Below, piece by piece: positions 7,587 to 16,400 of a stretch of DNA of 19,155 nt. The DNA comes from an uncultured Clostridia bacterium. Its GTDB lineage: Bacteria > Bacillota_A > Clostridia > Oscillospirales > Oscillospiraceae. Location: positions 1 through 19,155 of the forward strand of contig CAMKAP010000011.1 in the NCBI GenBank assembly GCA_946410505.1. Direction: 5' to 3'. The position numbers and the translations under genes were made by a program. The notes beneath the pieces were generated by a model. It ran no database searches, had not been told where the DNA came from, and worked only from the letters and a program-made list of their open reading frames with translations. Every line of letters begins with the position of its first letter. Positions within the stretch are counted from its first letter, which is position 1.

Positions 7587-8414
7587 ATGATCGAGCTTGC
7601 CCAGCTTCAGCAGCTGATCGCCGTTTCACAGCACGGCACGATCTCCGCTGCCGCAAACGCCCTGCATCTCTCCCAGCCCGCGCTGACCCGTTCCATGCAG
7701 CGTCTGGAGGCAGAGCTGGGTGTTACACTCTTTGACCGCAAGCGCAACCGCGTGGTGCTCAACCGCGTAGGCGAGATGGCCGTGGCGCGGGCCGTGGGTG
7801 TTCTCGATTCCGTGGGCGAGATGGCACAGGAGCTGCGGCTCTTCGAAGCGCGCCTGTCCACCATCGCCGTCGGCTCCTGCGGCCCCGCGCCCATGTGGGA
7901 TCTGGCGGCGGAGCTGGCCGACCGCTTTCCGGAAAAAACCCTCTCCACCGAGCTCGGTGAAACCGACGCGCTGATCGAGGGGCTGGCGCATGGGCGTTAC
8001 CGCCTCATCCTGACGGAACGGCCGGTGGACCTGCCAGGGCTTCTGTGCCGGAAATACACGGAGGAGCAGCTCTGCGTCGCGCTGCCGCCCGAGCATCCGC
8101 TGAGCGGGCGCAGGGCGATCCGTCTTGCCGAGCTGGGAGAGGAGAGCATCCTCTCCTACAAGGATCTCGGCGTCTGGCGGCGCCTGGTGGAGAAAAATCC
8201 CCGGCTTCATTACCTGGTGCAGAGCGACCGGGCAACGCTTGCCGAACTGGTGCGGGCCTCCAACCTCCCCTGCTTCTCCTCTAACCTGACGCTATTCCGC
8301 TTTCGCACCGCAGTCAATCGTGTGAGCGTGCCGCTCCTGGACGAGGATGCCTCCGTCACCTTTTATCTCTGCGCCAGGGAGAGCGACCGGGCGCTCCTGC
8401 AGCAGCTGTGCTGA
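7587..8414 (+). CDS. LysR-type transcriptional regulator
   Basis: A 275-residue regulator. The N-terminal winged helix-turn-helix occupies about residues 3-61, with TISAAANALHLSQPALTRSM as the helix-turn-helix and the family signature LEAELGVTLFDRKRN (40-54). The remainder is a substrate-binding-protein-like effector domain, somewhat shorter than usual (typical length about 300). ATG at 7587 is chosen because GGGAGGAG ends six bases before it. The gene is divergent from GH3 paralog A, with its own promoter and two shared repeat sequences in the 243-base gap. LysR regulators usually control the divergent neighbour and their own gene, so it most likely controls the GH3 gene in response to a small molecule, perhaps a glycoside or its aglycone (inference). 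Confidence 0.93.
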   Translation: MIELAQLQQLIAVSQHGTISAAANALHLSQPALTRSMQRLEAELGVTLFDRKRNRVVLNRVGEMAVARAVGVLDSVGEMAQELRLFEARLSTIAVGSCGPAPMWDLAAELADRFPEKTLSTELGETDALIEGLAHGRYRLILTERPVDLPGLLCRKYTEEQLCVALPPEHPLSGRRAIRLAELGEESILSYKDLGVWRRLVEKNPRLHYLVQSDRATLAELVRASNLPCFSSNLTLFRFRTAVNRVSVPLLDEDASVTFYLCARESDRALLQQLC

Positions 8415-8482
8415 AAAGCAGGGCTTCTCGTCGGAAGGCCGGCAGAATGTGCCGTAAGATCGTCATTATCCGGCAACGGGAC

Positions 8483-8526
8483 AAAAAAGGAACTGCTGAT
8501 GTGCTTTCGGCAGTTCCTTTTGTTTT
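8483..8526. terminator. Bidirectional terminator between LysR and GH3 paralog B
   Basis: A 12-bp perfect stem (8485-8496 with 8510-8521, core AAGGAACTGC/GCAGTTCCTT) has a 13-base loop, with T runs on both strands (TTTTGTTTT on plus, six A's at 8483-8488 for minus). It serves the convergent genes ending at 8414 and 8535. Confidence 0.88.
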
Positions 8527-8534
8527 GCCATGGT

Positions 8535-11399
8535 TTACTTTGCGGCTTTGTACTTTTTGTACTTTCGCACCATTCCGTAGGCAATGGCCGCGCCGAGCAC
8601 CACGTCCGCCGCAATCAGGATGACCTTCCAGGTCTCCATCGCGGGATGGCTGTGCTCCTCGTCATATGCCCAGGAGTTGACCGTGGTATAGAGGATATTG
8701 TGCGTGGCCTCGCGCATGTATTTGACATTGGAGGCGGCAGACTTGTCGCTGACCTGGTTGGGACCGCCCGCGAAGGTGGAGAGCATGGCGTCCACGCCGT
8801 TTGCCAGCGCCTCGTCGGCGTTCATGAAGCCGTGGCCGTTGTTGCGGAAGAAGTCGGACACCACAAAGCCCCGGAAGCCCCACTCGTCGCGCAGAATGTT
8901 CTTCATCAGCTCGCTGGATTCTCCGACCCACTTGTTGCCGAGGTAGGCCCAGGAGGCCATGACGCCGGTGGCGCCGCCCTTCTTGACCGCGATCTCAAAG
9001 GGCTTGAGGTAGATCTCACGCATGGACTGCTCAGTGGCCCAGGCACAGACCATCTTGCCGTTGCAGTCGTACATGGCGTAGTGCTTGATGGTGGAGTAGA
9101 CGCCCTCCTGCATGGCGGCCTTGACCGCGTCGGCGGCCATCCAGCCGGCCAGCACACCGTCCTCGGAGAAGTACTCGTAGTTACGGGCGGTGAAGGCGGA
9201 GCGATGGGTGTTCATGCCGGGGGCGTACCAGCCGGTGGAGCCCAGCTCCTTGGCCATCTTGCCCATCAGTTCACCCCACCGGGAGGCCAGCTCATGGCTC
9301 CAGGTGCAGGTGATGACCACCTCGACGGGGAAGCCGATGGAGCCGCCGCCGGTGAAGTTGTTGTTGATGGCCGCGGGACCGTCGGAGTCTACGCACTGGA
9401 CCTTGCCGATGGAGGCGATGGCCGGGGTCTGGTAGCCGGAGAGAGCGATCATGTCCGCCATTTCGTCTACAGTCAACTGATCCAGCAGGCTCTCCCACAG
9501 AGGATCGTCATAGGCCTTGCCGCGCAGGTCTCTGAGCATCAGGCCGTTCTTCGCGCCGGTGGTGGGCATGACGTCGTCGGGGTTAATGTAGGCGGTGGGA
9601 TCGTAGTTTGCGTTCAGGTGATAGCCCGCGATGTACTTTTCCGGCAGATTCAGGTCGGCGGGAGCGGCCGTGGCAGTCTCGAAGTTGGCGAAGCCGTCCT
9701 TGCGGGAGAGATACTCCACCTCGCCGCGGGCGTCCTGCAGGCGGTTCACGGCTGCCGTGTCGTCGGAGGGACGGGCGCTTCCCTCACCGTAGTGGACGGT
9801 GTCCTTCTGCGTGTAGACCTTGCTGTCCAGGGTCTGGTGGGAGTTCGCCTTGACGGCGATGGTGTAATCGCCCTTTTCCAGAGTGTAGGCGCCGCCGTTA
9901 ACTTCATCATACGAAGCCATGTCCTCCAGAGCGAAAGCGATGTGCACGGTCTCGCTCTCGCCGGGCTGGAGCATTCCGGTCTTCTCGAAGCAGACCAGGT
10001 TGGCGCTGGCCTTCTCGATACCGCCGTTGACGTAGGGGGGATTGAAGTAGACCTCCACCACGTCCTTGCCGGCGACAGCGCCGGTGTTGGTGACAGTCAC
10101 GTCGAAGCTCAGGTTCTCGCCGTCCACGCTCAGCTCGGACATCTTCTGCGTAAAGTCGGTGTAGCTCAGGCCGTAGCCGAAGGGGTACTGCACGACCTTC
10201 TCGTAGTCGATCAGGCCCTCTTCGTCGGCGGTCTCATAGAACTTGTAGCCGACGTAGATGTTCTCCACATAGTGGATGAAAGCGGGGGCGTAGTTGGTGG
10301 GAACGCCCGCGTTCATGCCCTCTACGGTCATGTCCAGCATATTGGCGTAATCGCGCTTCTCGGCATTGTTCCAGTAGGGGGTCTGGGTCATGTCATAGAC
10401 GAAGGTGTCGTTGGTGCGGCCGGAAGGGTTCACTGTGCCGGCCAGGATCTCGCCCAGGGCGGTGAAGCCCACGTTGCCGGGGCCGCCGGCCCAGAGCACG
10501 CCCTGGATCTGGGGATACTCCTCGCAGAAGCCCAGTTCGAAGGCGTAGGCGCCGTTGTAGACAACGACGACCTTGTCGAAGTTTGCGCACACCAGCTCCA
10601 CCATGTCGCGCTCGGTGTTGTTGAGCTCCAGATAGTGGGCGCCTTCATCCCAGTCGTGATTGGCCTCGCTGTTGTCGGTATAGATCTCGCAGTTGGCCAT
10701 ATCCTGGGGAATGTCGTTATGGCCCTCGCCGGCCATGCGGGAGATGACGATGACGGCGGTGTCGGAGAAGTCCTTCGCTCTCTTGAGCAGCTCGTCACTG
10801 TAATTAGCGGCGGGAGGCTCGGGCAGATTCCAGTTCTGGGCGGTGATGGAGACCGCGGCACGGTTCTCGGCATAACCAAGATAGAAGTCAATGAGCTCCT
10901 GGTTCACTTCAAAGCCTGCGTTCTGGATGCCCTCGATCAGGCTGACCTTGTGGTAAAGATCGTTCAGGCCGCCGGAGCCGGCTCCGCCGTAAACGGGATT
11001 GGTGGAGGCCCAGCCGAAGAGGTTGAGCTTCTTTGTATTCTGCAGCGGCAGAAGCCCCTCGTTCTCCAGCAGGACGAAGCCCTCCTCCGCGATCTGGGTG
11101 GCGACGGCTTCCGCCTCTTTGGCAAGGCCGTCGGAGATCTTGGTGGGGGTCTGTGCGCCGCCCACAAGGCTCAGCAGCGCGGACATGGGGCCGAGACAGA
11201 TCAGGTTCGCAACAATCAGAATGGCCAGCAGCGCCGCCAGCCAGCTCTCGCCGCGGAAGAACTTTTTCTTCGCCTGGGGCAGTTTCCTGACCCCGATGCT
11301 CACGACGATGGCCGCGGCAAGCACGAGGCCGATGGCGATAAAGTAGGGAACCAGGCCCTGCAGCACGCCGATCAGGTCTTCCATTTCAAAAGAAATCAT
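8535..11399 (-). CDS. Membrane-anchored, circularly permuted GH3 glycosidase (paralog B)
   Basis: A 954-residue paralog of the GH3 at 4446-7343, with the same permuted order and anchors. Sandwich domain: VLLENEG at 109-115, possible acid/base E225 in AGEGHND. Fibronectin-III-like domain: FGYGLSYTDF at 407-416. TIM barrel: ARNYEYFSED 738-747, KHY 772-774 where the usual motif is KHF, nucleophile D849 in FVVSDFF. Hydrophobic segments lie at about 14-37, 52-70 and 924-943, with KKK in the first loop and RKYKKYKAAK at the end, again predicting an outside catalytic domain. Differences from A near the active site (SDFFRNNGHGF versus TDYFGGYGYQD; KHYAMYDCNGK versus KHFAMNDQETH) suggest another substrate. 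ATG at 11399 has AGAGGAG upstream; a second ATG is at residue 6. It has its own divergent TetR-type regulator. Confidence 0.93.
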   Translation of the reverse strand: MISFEMEDLIGVLQGLVPYFIAIGLVLAAAIVVSIGVRKLPQAKKKFFRGESWLAALLAILIVANLICLGPMSALLSLVGGAQTPTKISDGLAKEAEAVATQIAEEGFVLLENEGLLPLQNTKKLNLFGWASTNPVYGGAGSGGLNDLYHKVSLIEGIQNAGFEVNQELIDFYLGYAENRAAVSITAQNWNLPEPPAANYSDELLKRAKDFSDTAVIVISRMAGEGHNDIPQDMANCEIYTDNSEANHDWDEGAHYLELNNTERDMVELVCANFDKVVVVYNGAYAFELGFCEEYPQIQGVLWAGGPGNVGFTALGEILAGTVNPSGRTNDTFVYDMTQTPYWNNAEKRDYANMLDMTVEGMNAGVPTNYAPAFIHYVENIYVGYKFYETADEEGLIDYEKVVQYPFGYGLSYTDFTQKMSELSVDGENLSFDVTVTNTGAVAGKDVVEVYFNPPYVNGGIEKASANLVCFEKTGMLQPGESETVHIAFALEDMASYDEVNGGAYTLEKGDYTIAVKANSHQTLDSKVYTQKDTVHYGEGSARPSDDTAAVNRLQDARGEVEYLSRKDGFANFETATAAPADLNLPEKYIAGYHLNANYDPTAYINPDDVMPTTGAKNGLMLRDLRGKAYDDPLWESLLDQLTVDEMADMIALSGYQTPAIASIGKVQCVDSDGPAAINNNFTGGGSIGFPVEVVITCTWSHELASRWGELMGKMAKELGSTGWYAPGMNTHRSAFTARNYEYFSEDGVLAGWMAADAVKAAMQEGVYSTIKHYAMYDCNGKMVCAWATEQSMREIYLKPFEIAVKKGGATGVMASWAYLGNKWVGESSELMKNILRDEWGFRGFVVSDFFRNNGHGFMNADEALANGVDAMLSTFAGGPNQVSDKSAASNVKYMREATHNILYTTVNSWAYDEEHSHPAMETWKVILIAADVVLGAAIAYGMVRKYKKYKAAK

Positions 11400-11454
11400 G
11401 GGTTTGCTCCTCTCTCATACGATTTGAGTGCCGCCTGTTGGCGGGGCTGCTCCC

Positions 11455-11460
11455 TTTATA
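11455..11460 (-). promoter_or_regulatory. Possible -10 box of GH3 paralog B
   Basis: The minus strand reads GATATAAAG here, with TATAAA as a -10 box. No good -35 box lies at 16-19 bases; the best is TGGTGT (11478-11483). Operator dyad 1 begins two bases beyond that. The weak -35 suggests control by an additional factor. Confidence 0.35.
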
Positions 11461-11484
11461 TCGGAAATACCGCGCAAACACCAT

Positions 11485-11504
11485 GACACTTTCGGGAAAG
11501 CTGT
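11485..11504. promoter_or_regulatory. Operator-like dyad 1 (probable TetR site)
   Basis: GACACTTTCGGGAAAGCTGT contains the perfect inverted repeat CTTTC-GG-GAAAG with outer near-symmetry (GACA/CTGT). A closely similar dyad lies exactly 30 bases downstream, about three helical turns. It lies between the GH3-B promoter region and the TetR-gene promoter. Confidence 0.55.
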
Positions 11505-11512
11505 TCTTGTTC

Positions 11513-11541
11513 TGGACACTTTTCGAAAAAGCGTCTATAAT
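11513..11541 (+). promoter_or_regulatory. Sigma-A promoter of the TetR-type gene
   Basis: -35 TGGACA (11513-11518), 17-base spacer, -10 TATAAT (11536-11541). It drives the gene starting at 11585. Operator dyad 2 fills the whole spacer. Confidence 0.8.
11515..11535. promoter_or_regulatory. Operator-like dyad 2 (probable TetR site)
   Basis: A 21-base near-palindrome centred on TTCGAA: it begins GACACTTTTCGA and ends AAAAGCGTC. It matches dyad 1 at most positions and fills the spacer of the TetR-gene promoter, so binding there should block RNA polymerase (autorepression). Confidence 0.6.
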
Positions 11542-11584
11542 ATATTCAAAGCTTTCACCACCGATCGGACGGGAGGCGCCTTCT

Positions 11585-12223
11585 ATGGGAGCAGAGAAAA
11601 GAAAGCCGGATTGCCGCGTTGCCGTGACCCGGAGCATGATTAAAGACGCCATGCTGGAACTCCTGCGGAAGCAATCCTTCGACGTGATCAGCGTGGCCGA
11701 GCTCTGCCGTGAGGCGAGCGTCGGCCGGGCGACCTTTTATACCCACTACACCGGTCTGATGGACGTGATCGACGAGCTGGCGGACGACGCGATCGGAAAC
11801 GCTGCCGCGAAGTCCACTACCGGTTTTGCGCAGGTGGAATATCTGGCCAGGCAGACGGCGGAAATGGAAGACGCCGCCGAGCTGAAGGCCCTGACGGATC
11901 TGCTGCCCCTGTGTCAGCGGGTGGCGGAGGATCCGCGCTATAAGCCCCTCTTCCGGGACGACGCCATCGCCGAATATATCATCCTGCGGGTCTACCGGCA
12001 GGAAAAGGCGCATGTGGTGCCGGAGATGGTGCGGGAGTTCCGCATCTGTGAGCGGCAGGCGGAGCTGATGTTCCTCTTTTCCGTCATGGGCGCTTTCGCG
12101 GTGAACCGGGCGCTGCACTGGGAGCGGGACGAGACCTGGTACGAGATGCAGCGGCTGATGCTGACCTACGCACACGCGGGCAACGAGGCCCTGCGAAAGC
12201 TGGGAAAGAAAAAGAAATCTTGA
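11585..12223 (+). CDS. TetR/AcrR-type transcriptional regulator
   Basis: A 212-residue regulator of typical TetR size. The DNA-binding domain covers about residues 13-60; the helix-turn-helix is ISVAELCREASVGRATFYTHY (35-55). The C-terminal helical domain has no signature that names a ligand. ATG at 11585 was chosen because GGGAGG lies eight bases upstream and the TetR fold begins about 12 residues in; an upstream in-frame start at 11438 would run through the promoter. The gene is divergent from GH3 paralog B, and the shared gap has two operator-like dyads, one inside this gene's own promoter. The likely role (inference) is a repressor of itself and of the GH3 gene, relieved by a small ligand. 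Confidence 0.9.
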   Translation: MGAEKRKPDCRVAVTRSMIKDAMLELLRKQSFDVISVAELCREASVGRATFYTHYTGLMDVIDELADDAIGNAAAKSTTGFAQVEYLARQTAEMEDAAELKALTDLLPLCQRVAEDPRYKPLFRDDAIAEYIILRVYRQEKAHVVPEMVREFRICERQAELMFLFSVMGAFAVNRALHWERDETWYEMQRLMLTYAHAGNEALRKLGKKKKS

Positions 12224-12230
12224 GAGACAG

Positions 12231-12270
12231 AAGCGACGGCGAAAAGCAAAGCTTTTCGCCGCCGCTTTTG
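12231..12270 (+). terminator. Terminator of the TetR-type gene
   Basis: A 17-bp stem with one A-C mismatch (12231-12247 with 12251-12267), loop AAA, then TTTT. It lies just after the TGA at 12223 and two bases beyond the stop of the convergent S55 peptidase gene, which may share it. Confidence 0.85.
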
Positions 12271-12272
12271 CG

Positions 12273-13265
12273 TTATGCCGCCTCGTCCAGCACGCCCGCG
12301 TCGTCCAGCATGTCCCGGATGCTGATGCCGTAGCCCCGCTTGGGGTCGGACAGGAACACATGGGTCACCGCGCCCACCAGTTTGCCGTCCTGCAGGATGG
12401 GGCTGCCGCTCATGCCCTGCACGATGCCGCCGGTGCGGGAGCAGAGCTCGGGATCGGTCACGCTGAGCATCACATGCTCCCCGTCGCTGTCCCGGTAAAT
12501 GCGGCTGACACGGACAGAGAACTCCCGCGTGTTCTTTCCGTCCACCGTGGTCAGAATGGTTGCAGGGCCCGTGCGGATCTCGCCGGTCTCCACCGGGCGG
12601 CCGCCTGCCGGACGGTTCATGTGACCATAGATGCCGTGCTCGGTGTTGTGCTCGATGCTGCCCAGGACTCTGCCCAGATCGGCGCAGCCGTTGAGCTCTC
12701 CGGGGACGCCCGCCGCGCCCGGCTTGACCGAGACGATCTCCGCCTCGGTGATGCTGCCTTCGTTCATTGGCAGCATAGCGCCGCTGTCCGCGTCGCTGAT
12801 GCTGTGGCCCAGCGCGCCGTAGAGTCCCGTGGCAGGGTCATAGAAGGTGACTGTGCCGATGCCGGAGATCCCGTCGCGCAGCCACATGCCAAGCATCCAC
12901 TGATTCTCGTCGGACCGGGCCGGCTTCACCGTGAGCAGCAGTGGCCGTCCGCCGCGCAGCACCGTGAGCTCCGCGCTCTCGCCCTGCAGCGCCTCCACCG
13001 CGCCGATCAGTTCCCCGGCGTTGCTGACTTTTTTTCCGTCCAGCTCCACGATCACATCGCCCCGACGCACGCCCGCATCCTCCGCCGGAGAGGCACTCCC
13101 CTCCGCGGTCTCCACCGCGCCGGTGCCCGCCACCAGCACGCCCTCCGTGCTGATCTGGATCCCCACGATCTGCCCGCCCAACTCCAGTTCCTGAGCAAAG
13201 GCCGCGCAGGGCGCCGCAGCGCTCAGCGCAAAGACGGCAAGCGCCGTCGCTATCATTTTTTTCAT
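12273..13265 (-). CDS. spoIVB: SpoIVB-like S55 serine peptidase with PDZ domain
   Basis: In Bacillus, SpoIVB is secreted by the forespore and cleaves SpoIVFA to trigger sigma-K activation. This protein has 330 residues. A Sec-type signal peptide ends near AFA-QE (residue 24), a PDZ domain covers about 40-115, and the S55 domain follows with GMWLRDGISGIGTVTFYDP (126-144), ALGH (H154), D271 in VTDPELC and QGMSGSPI (S286). The D-to-S distance of 15 equals that of B. subtilis SpoIVB (D363, S378), supporting the triad H154, D271, S286. The ATG at 13265 follows GGAGGGGAG; an upstream GC-rich extension to 13367 is not believed. No spo0A, recN or argR is nearby, unlike the usual spoIVB locus, so it could be a paralog with another target. 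Confidence 0.87.
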   Translation of the reverse strand: MKKMIATALAVFALSAAAPCAAFAQELELGGQIVGIQISTEGVLVAGTGAVETAEGSASPAEDAGVRRGDVIVELDGKKVSNAGELIGAVEALQGESAELTVLRGGRPLLLTVKPARSDENQWMLGMWLRDGISGIGTVTFYDPATGLYGALGHSISDADSGAMLPMNEGSITEAEIVSVKPGAAGVPGELNGCADLGRVLGSIEHNTEHGIYGHMNRPAGGRPVETGEIRTGPATILTTVDGKNTREFSVRVSRIYRDSDGEHVMLSVTDPELCSRTGGIVQGMSGSPILQDGKLVGAVTHVFLSDPKRGYGISIRDMLDDAGVLDEAA

Positions 13266-13395
13266 CAAAAACTCCCCTCCGCAGAACCTGTTTTTGCAAA
13301 TACAATCCCGCAACAAACAGTATGTGCGCAGGAGGGAAAAACACACGCGGCACATTTTAGTTGCCAAAAAACGCCGCGGCTTTCAAAAATTGCTG

Positions 13396-13428
13396 AAAAA
13401 CAGCCGGGAGGCAGAGGCCTCCCGGCTG
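13396..13428 (-). terminator. Terminator of the M16 peptidase gene
   Basis: A perfect 12-bp stem CAGCCGGGAGGC/GCCTCCCGGCTG (13401-13412 with 13417-13428) with a four-base loop, followed on the minus strand by TTTTT. It lies 20 bases after the M16 stop codon. Confidence 0.9.
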
Positions 13429-13447
13429 TACGATTTGCAGAAGTGTT

Positions 13448-16400
13448 TTACATCAGCGGGCTCACGTAAGCCATAATGATTTCGGCCAGCTCTCCGCGGC
13501 TGAGCGGCGCGTCCTCCGCGCCGGAAGCCTCATAGGGCAGCTCCGCCGCCTCGCTGAAAGCGGAGAGGATTTCCTCGGCCGCGGCGCCGGTCAGCACCGT
13601 GTCCGCGCTCACGTCCCCTGGGAGGATCCCGTAGGACGCCAGCGTCTCCACCGCGCCCTCCTGATCCGCGGCATCCCCGCCGATGAGGGCGTAGAGCACA
13701 GCGGCCAGCTCCCCGGTCAGAGCCTCGTCGTCCGCGCCGAAGGCGTCCTCCGTCTTCGGGGCCATGAGCATGTTTTCAAACACGAAGCGCACCGCCTCGT
13801 AGTGCTCGTGGTCCTCGGGCAGGTCAGAGAAGCCCACCTGGCTGGTGTCCACGGACCCGAAGGGATTGAGCGTCACATCGTAAAGATCGCTGTTGGCCGC
13901 GATGGCGCCCGCGCCGCCCGCTGTAAAGCGCACGCCGTTTGAAAGCAGGGCGGCATAGGCCGCGGCATAGTTCTGCAGTGTCTCGGGGGTGAGGGCCTTC
14001 AGCTCGCGCATATGCTGTAGCTTCAGATCCTCCGGCTCCTCGGTCAGGCGGGAGAGGATCGCGCTCACAGCGCCGCTCAGCTCACCCTCGGGCTTGGCGT
14101 AGGCGTTGTAGGCGGAAAGGATATAGCCGTCCAGCGTCTCCTGGTCCATATCCAGCTCCTGAACATAATCAGCCAGTCCGTCCAGGACCGCAAAGCTCTC
14201 GGCCACATTGGGGTCGCGATAGGTGATGATGTAGGGGCCGCCGTCCTCCACAAAGCCGTGGAACACGCTGTAGACGCCGTACTGGTCACGCAGCATGGGG
14301 TATAGGTAGCTGTCGGTGATGAGCGCGGCCACCGCGTCCTGCTCGGCGGAGTAATCCTCGAGGCCCGCCTGCTCAAAGCTGGAAACAACGCCGTTATACT
14401 GCACGGAGCTGTCCACCACCAAAGCTTCGCTGGCGGCGCAGGGCTCAAAGCGGTATTCCTGAGTCTCGACGGGATTTGCGTCCAGCTTCTCCAGGAAGGC
14501 GTCGGCCAGCGGCGCGTTCACGGCAAGGCTCTCCTCGCTGCCGGCGCAGGCCGCCACCGCGTTGGTACGGTTGTGGAAGAAGCTTTGGATCTCCTCCAGC
14601 TTCGCGGCCACCGTCTCCGGGGACTCCTCTATGGTCCGCTCCGCCTCTTCGAGGAAGGCGTAGTAATCCAGGAAGTTGAAATAATAATAGTAAGCGTACA
14701 GGGGGGAAGTGTTTGCGAAGGCGCGGTAGAGCATGGGGTTGTAGGGGGCGCTGTTGATGTCGCTCTTCAGAGCCGCCTTGTTCTGCCGGATCAGACCCAG
14801 CAGGGTCTCGCTGTCGTCAAAGGAGGTCTCATAGAGAAGTTCATACAGCAGCTCGTAGCCCTCCTCCAGATCCTCGTCCCCGGCGATCCAGCCGGCTCGC
14901 AGATTGGGCCGGTATTCGTCCGTGCCGTAATTCTTGAGCAGGGACAGGCGAATCTCGCCGTTGTAGAAGTAGCGGCCAGTCAGGGCGGCCAGCTCCTCGC
15001 GGCTGTGGCGGGCGGTGTCCATCTCGCCCAGCAGGGCGGTATAGAGGGCAAACCAGTGGATGTCCTCCTGAGGCAGGCCGGAGGCGTCCAGCAGCAGGAC
15101 GACCTGGCTCACACCGTCCACGCCGGCTTCCGCCGTGATGCGCCGCACATTGTCTTCGCCGGTCTCATCCGTGATCGTGTATTCGCGCATCTCCTCGGGC
15201 AGGGAGGCGGTGGTCACCACCTGCAGCGCGGAGACATATTCGGAGGCGTCGTCCTCCTCATCCTCGGCATTGGAGGCCTCCACAAGGGCATGCAGCTCCT
15301 CCTCGCTCATAGCGGCCTTGATCCCGGCCAGCTTCTCGGCCAGCGCGGCGTCCAGCTCCTCGCGCAGACCGGGCTGGGGATAGGTGCTGACCAGGGCGGT
15401 GACCGCGCTGCCCAGCAGCTGCCCGCTGACGGCGTCGCGGTAGAGCCCCTGCTGGTTCCAGTCGTCCAGCTTTTCCAGCGCATCCACATAGTCCATGTAG
15501 TCGAAGGGGTTGCCGGAGGCCGCGTGGGAATAGGCGATCTGGGAAATCAGATCCACGCCCACGTCTTCCCCCTCGCCGGTGAGCTTCATGCTCAGGCTCA
15601 GGGAGGACATGACGCTGTCCACCAGCTCCTGGCTGAAGCCCTTTTCGGCGACCTCCGCCAGAGCGGCGTCCACGGTCTCACGGAAAACGGGCGCGTCCTC
15701 GGCGTTGACATTGCCGGCGTAGAAGATCACGGCGTCCTCGGGGCCCTCGGTCTCGATATAGGTGGAGAAGCTGCCGCTGGGCAGGGCCTTCTTGAGCCCC
15801 TGCATCAGCGGGGAGGCGTCGTCCGCCAGCAGGTCCGTCAGCGTGTTGAGGATCATCTCCGCCTGGGGATCTGCCTTCACGCCGGGGCAGACAAAGGTGT
15901 AATAGACAGCGGAGCGGTTTTCGGTGTTGGCGCCTGCCTCCACAGGGAAAGCAAAGCTCTCCTCCACGTCGCCCGCAAGGGGCGTATAGTCCGGGTCCTC
16001 AAAGCTGAACTCCCGCTTTTCGTAAGGGGCAAAGGCCTCATCCAGCAGCTTGAGGAAGGCGGTATAGTCCTCAAACTGACCGTAGAGATAGGCGATGCAG
16101 TTGGAGGGGTGGTAGTAGGTGTTGTGGAAGTCCTGCAGGGCCTCCCAGGTCATGTCGGGGATGAACTCCGGTTCGCCGCCGGACTCGTTGCCGATCAGAG
16201 AGCCGGGGAAAGCAGTGCGCATCATGTGATTTCTCGCGCTGCTCTCCAGGTCCATGGCGCCCAGCATCTCAGAATAGACGGTGCCCTCGATGCTCAGTTC
16301 GTCCTCAACAGACGCCAGGCGGTAGCGCCAGGCCTCCTCGCGAAAGATGCTCTCATCCGTCATGATGCTCGGATGCAGGCAGCTGTCGGTATAGTAGTCG

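Noticed and set aside
11438..11584. N-terminal extension of the TetR-type protein to base 11438
   Set aside because: The extension would cover the promoter and both operator dyads, has no ribosome site, and precedes the point where TetR homology begins.
13266..13367. N-terminal extension of the S55 peptidase (34 residues)
   Set aside because: It lies upstream of a normal signal peptide start with a GGAGGGGAG ribosome site; the added residues are Cys- and Arg-rich and would hide the signal peptide.
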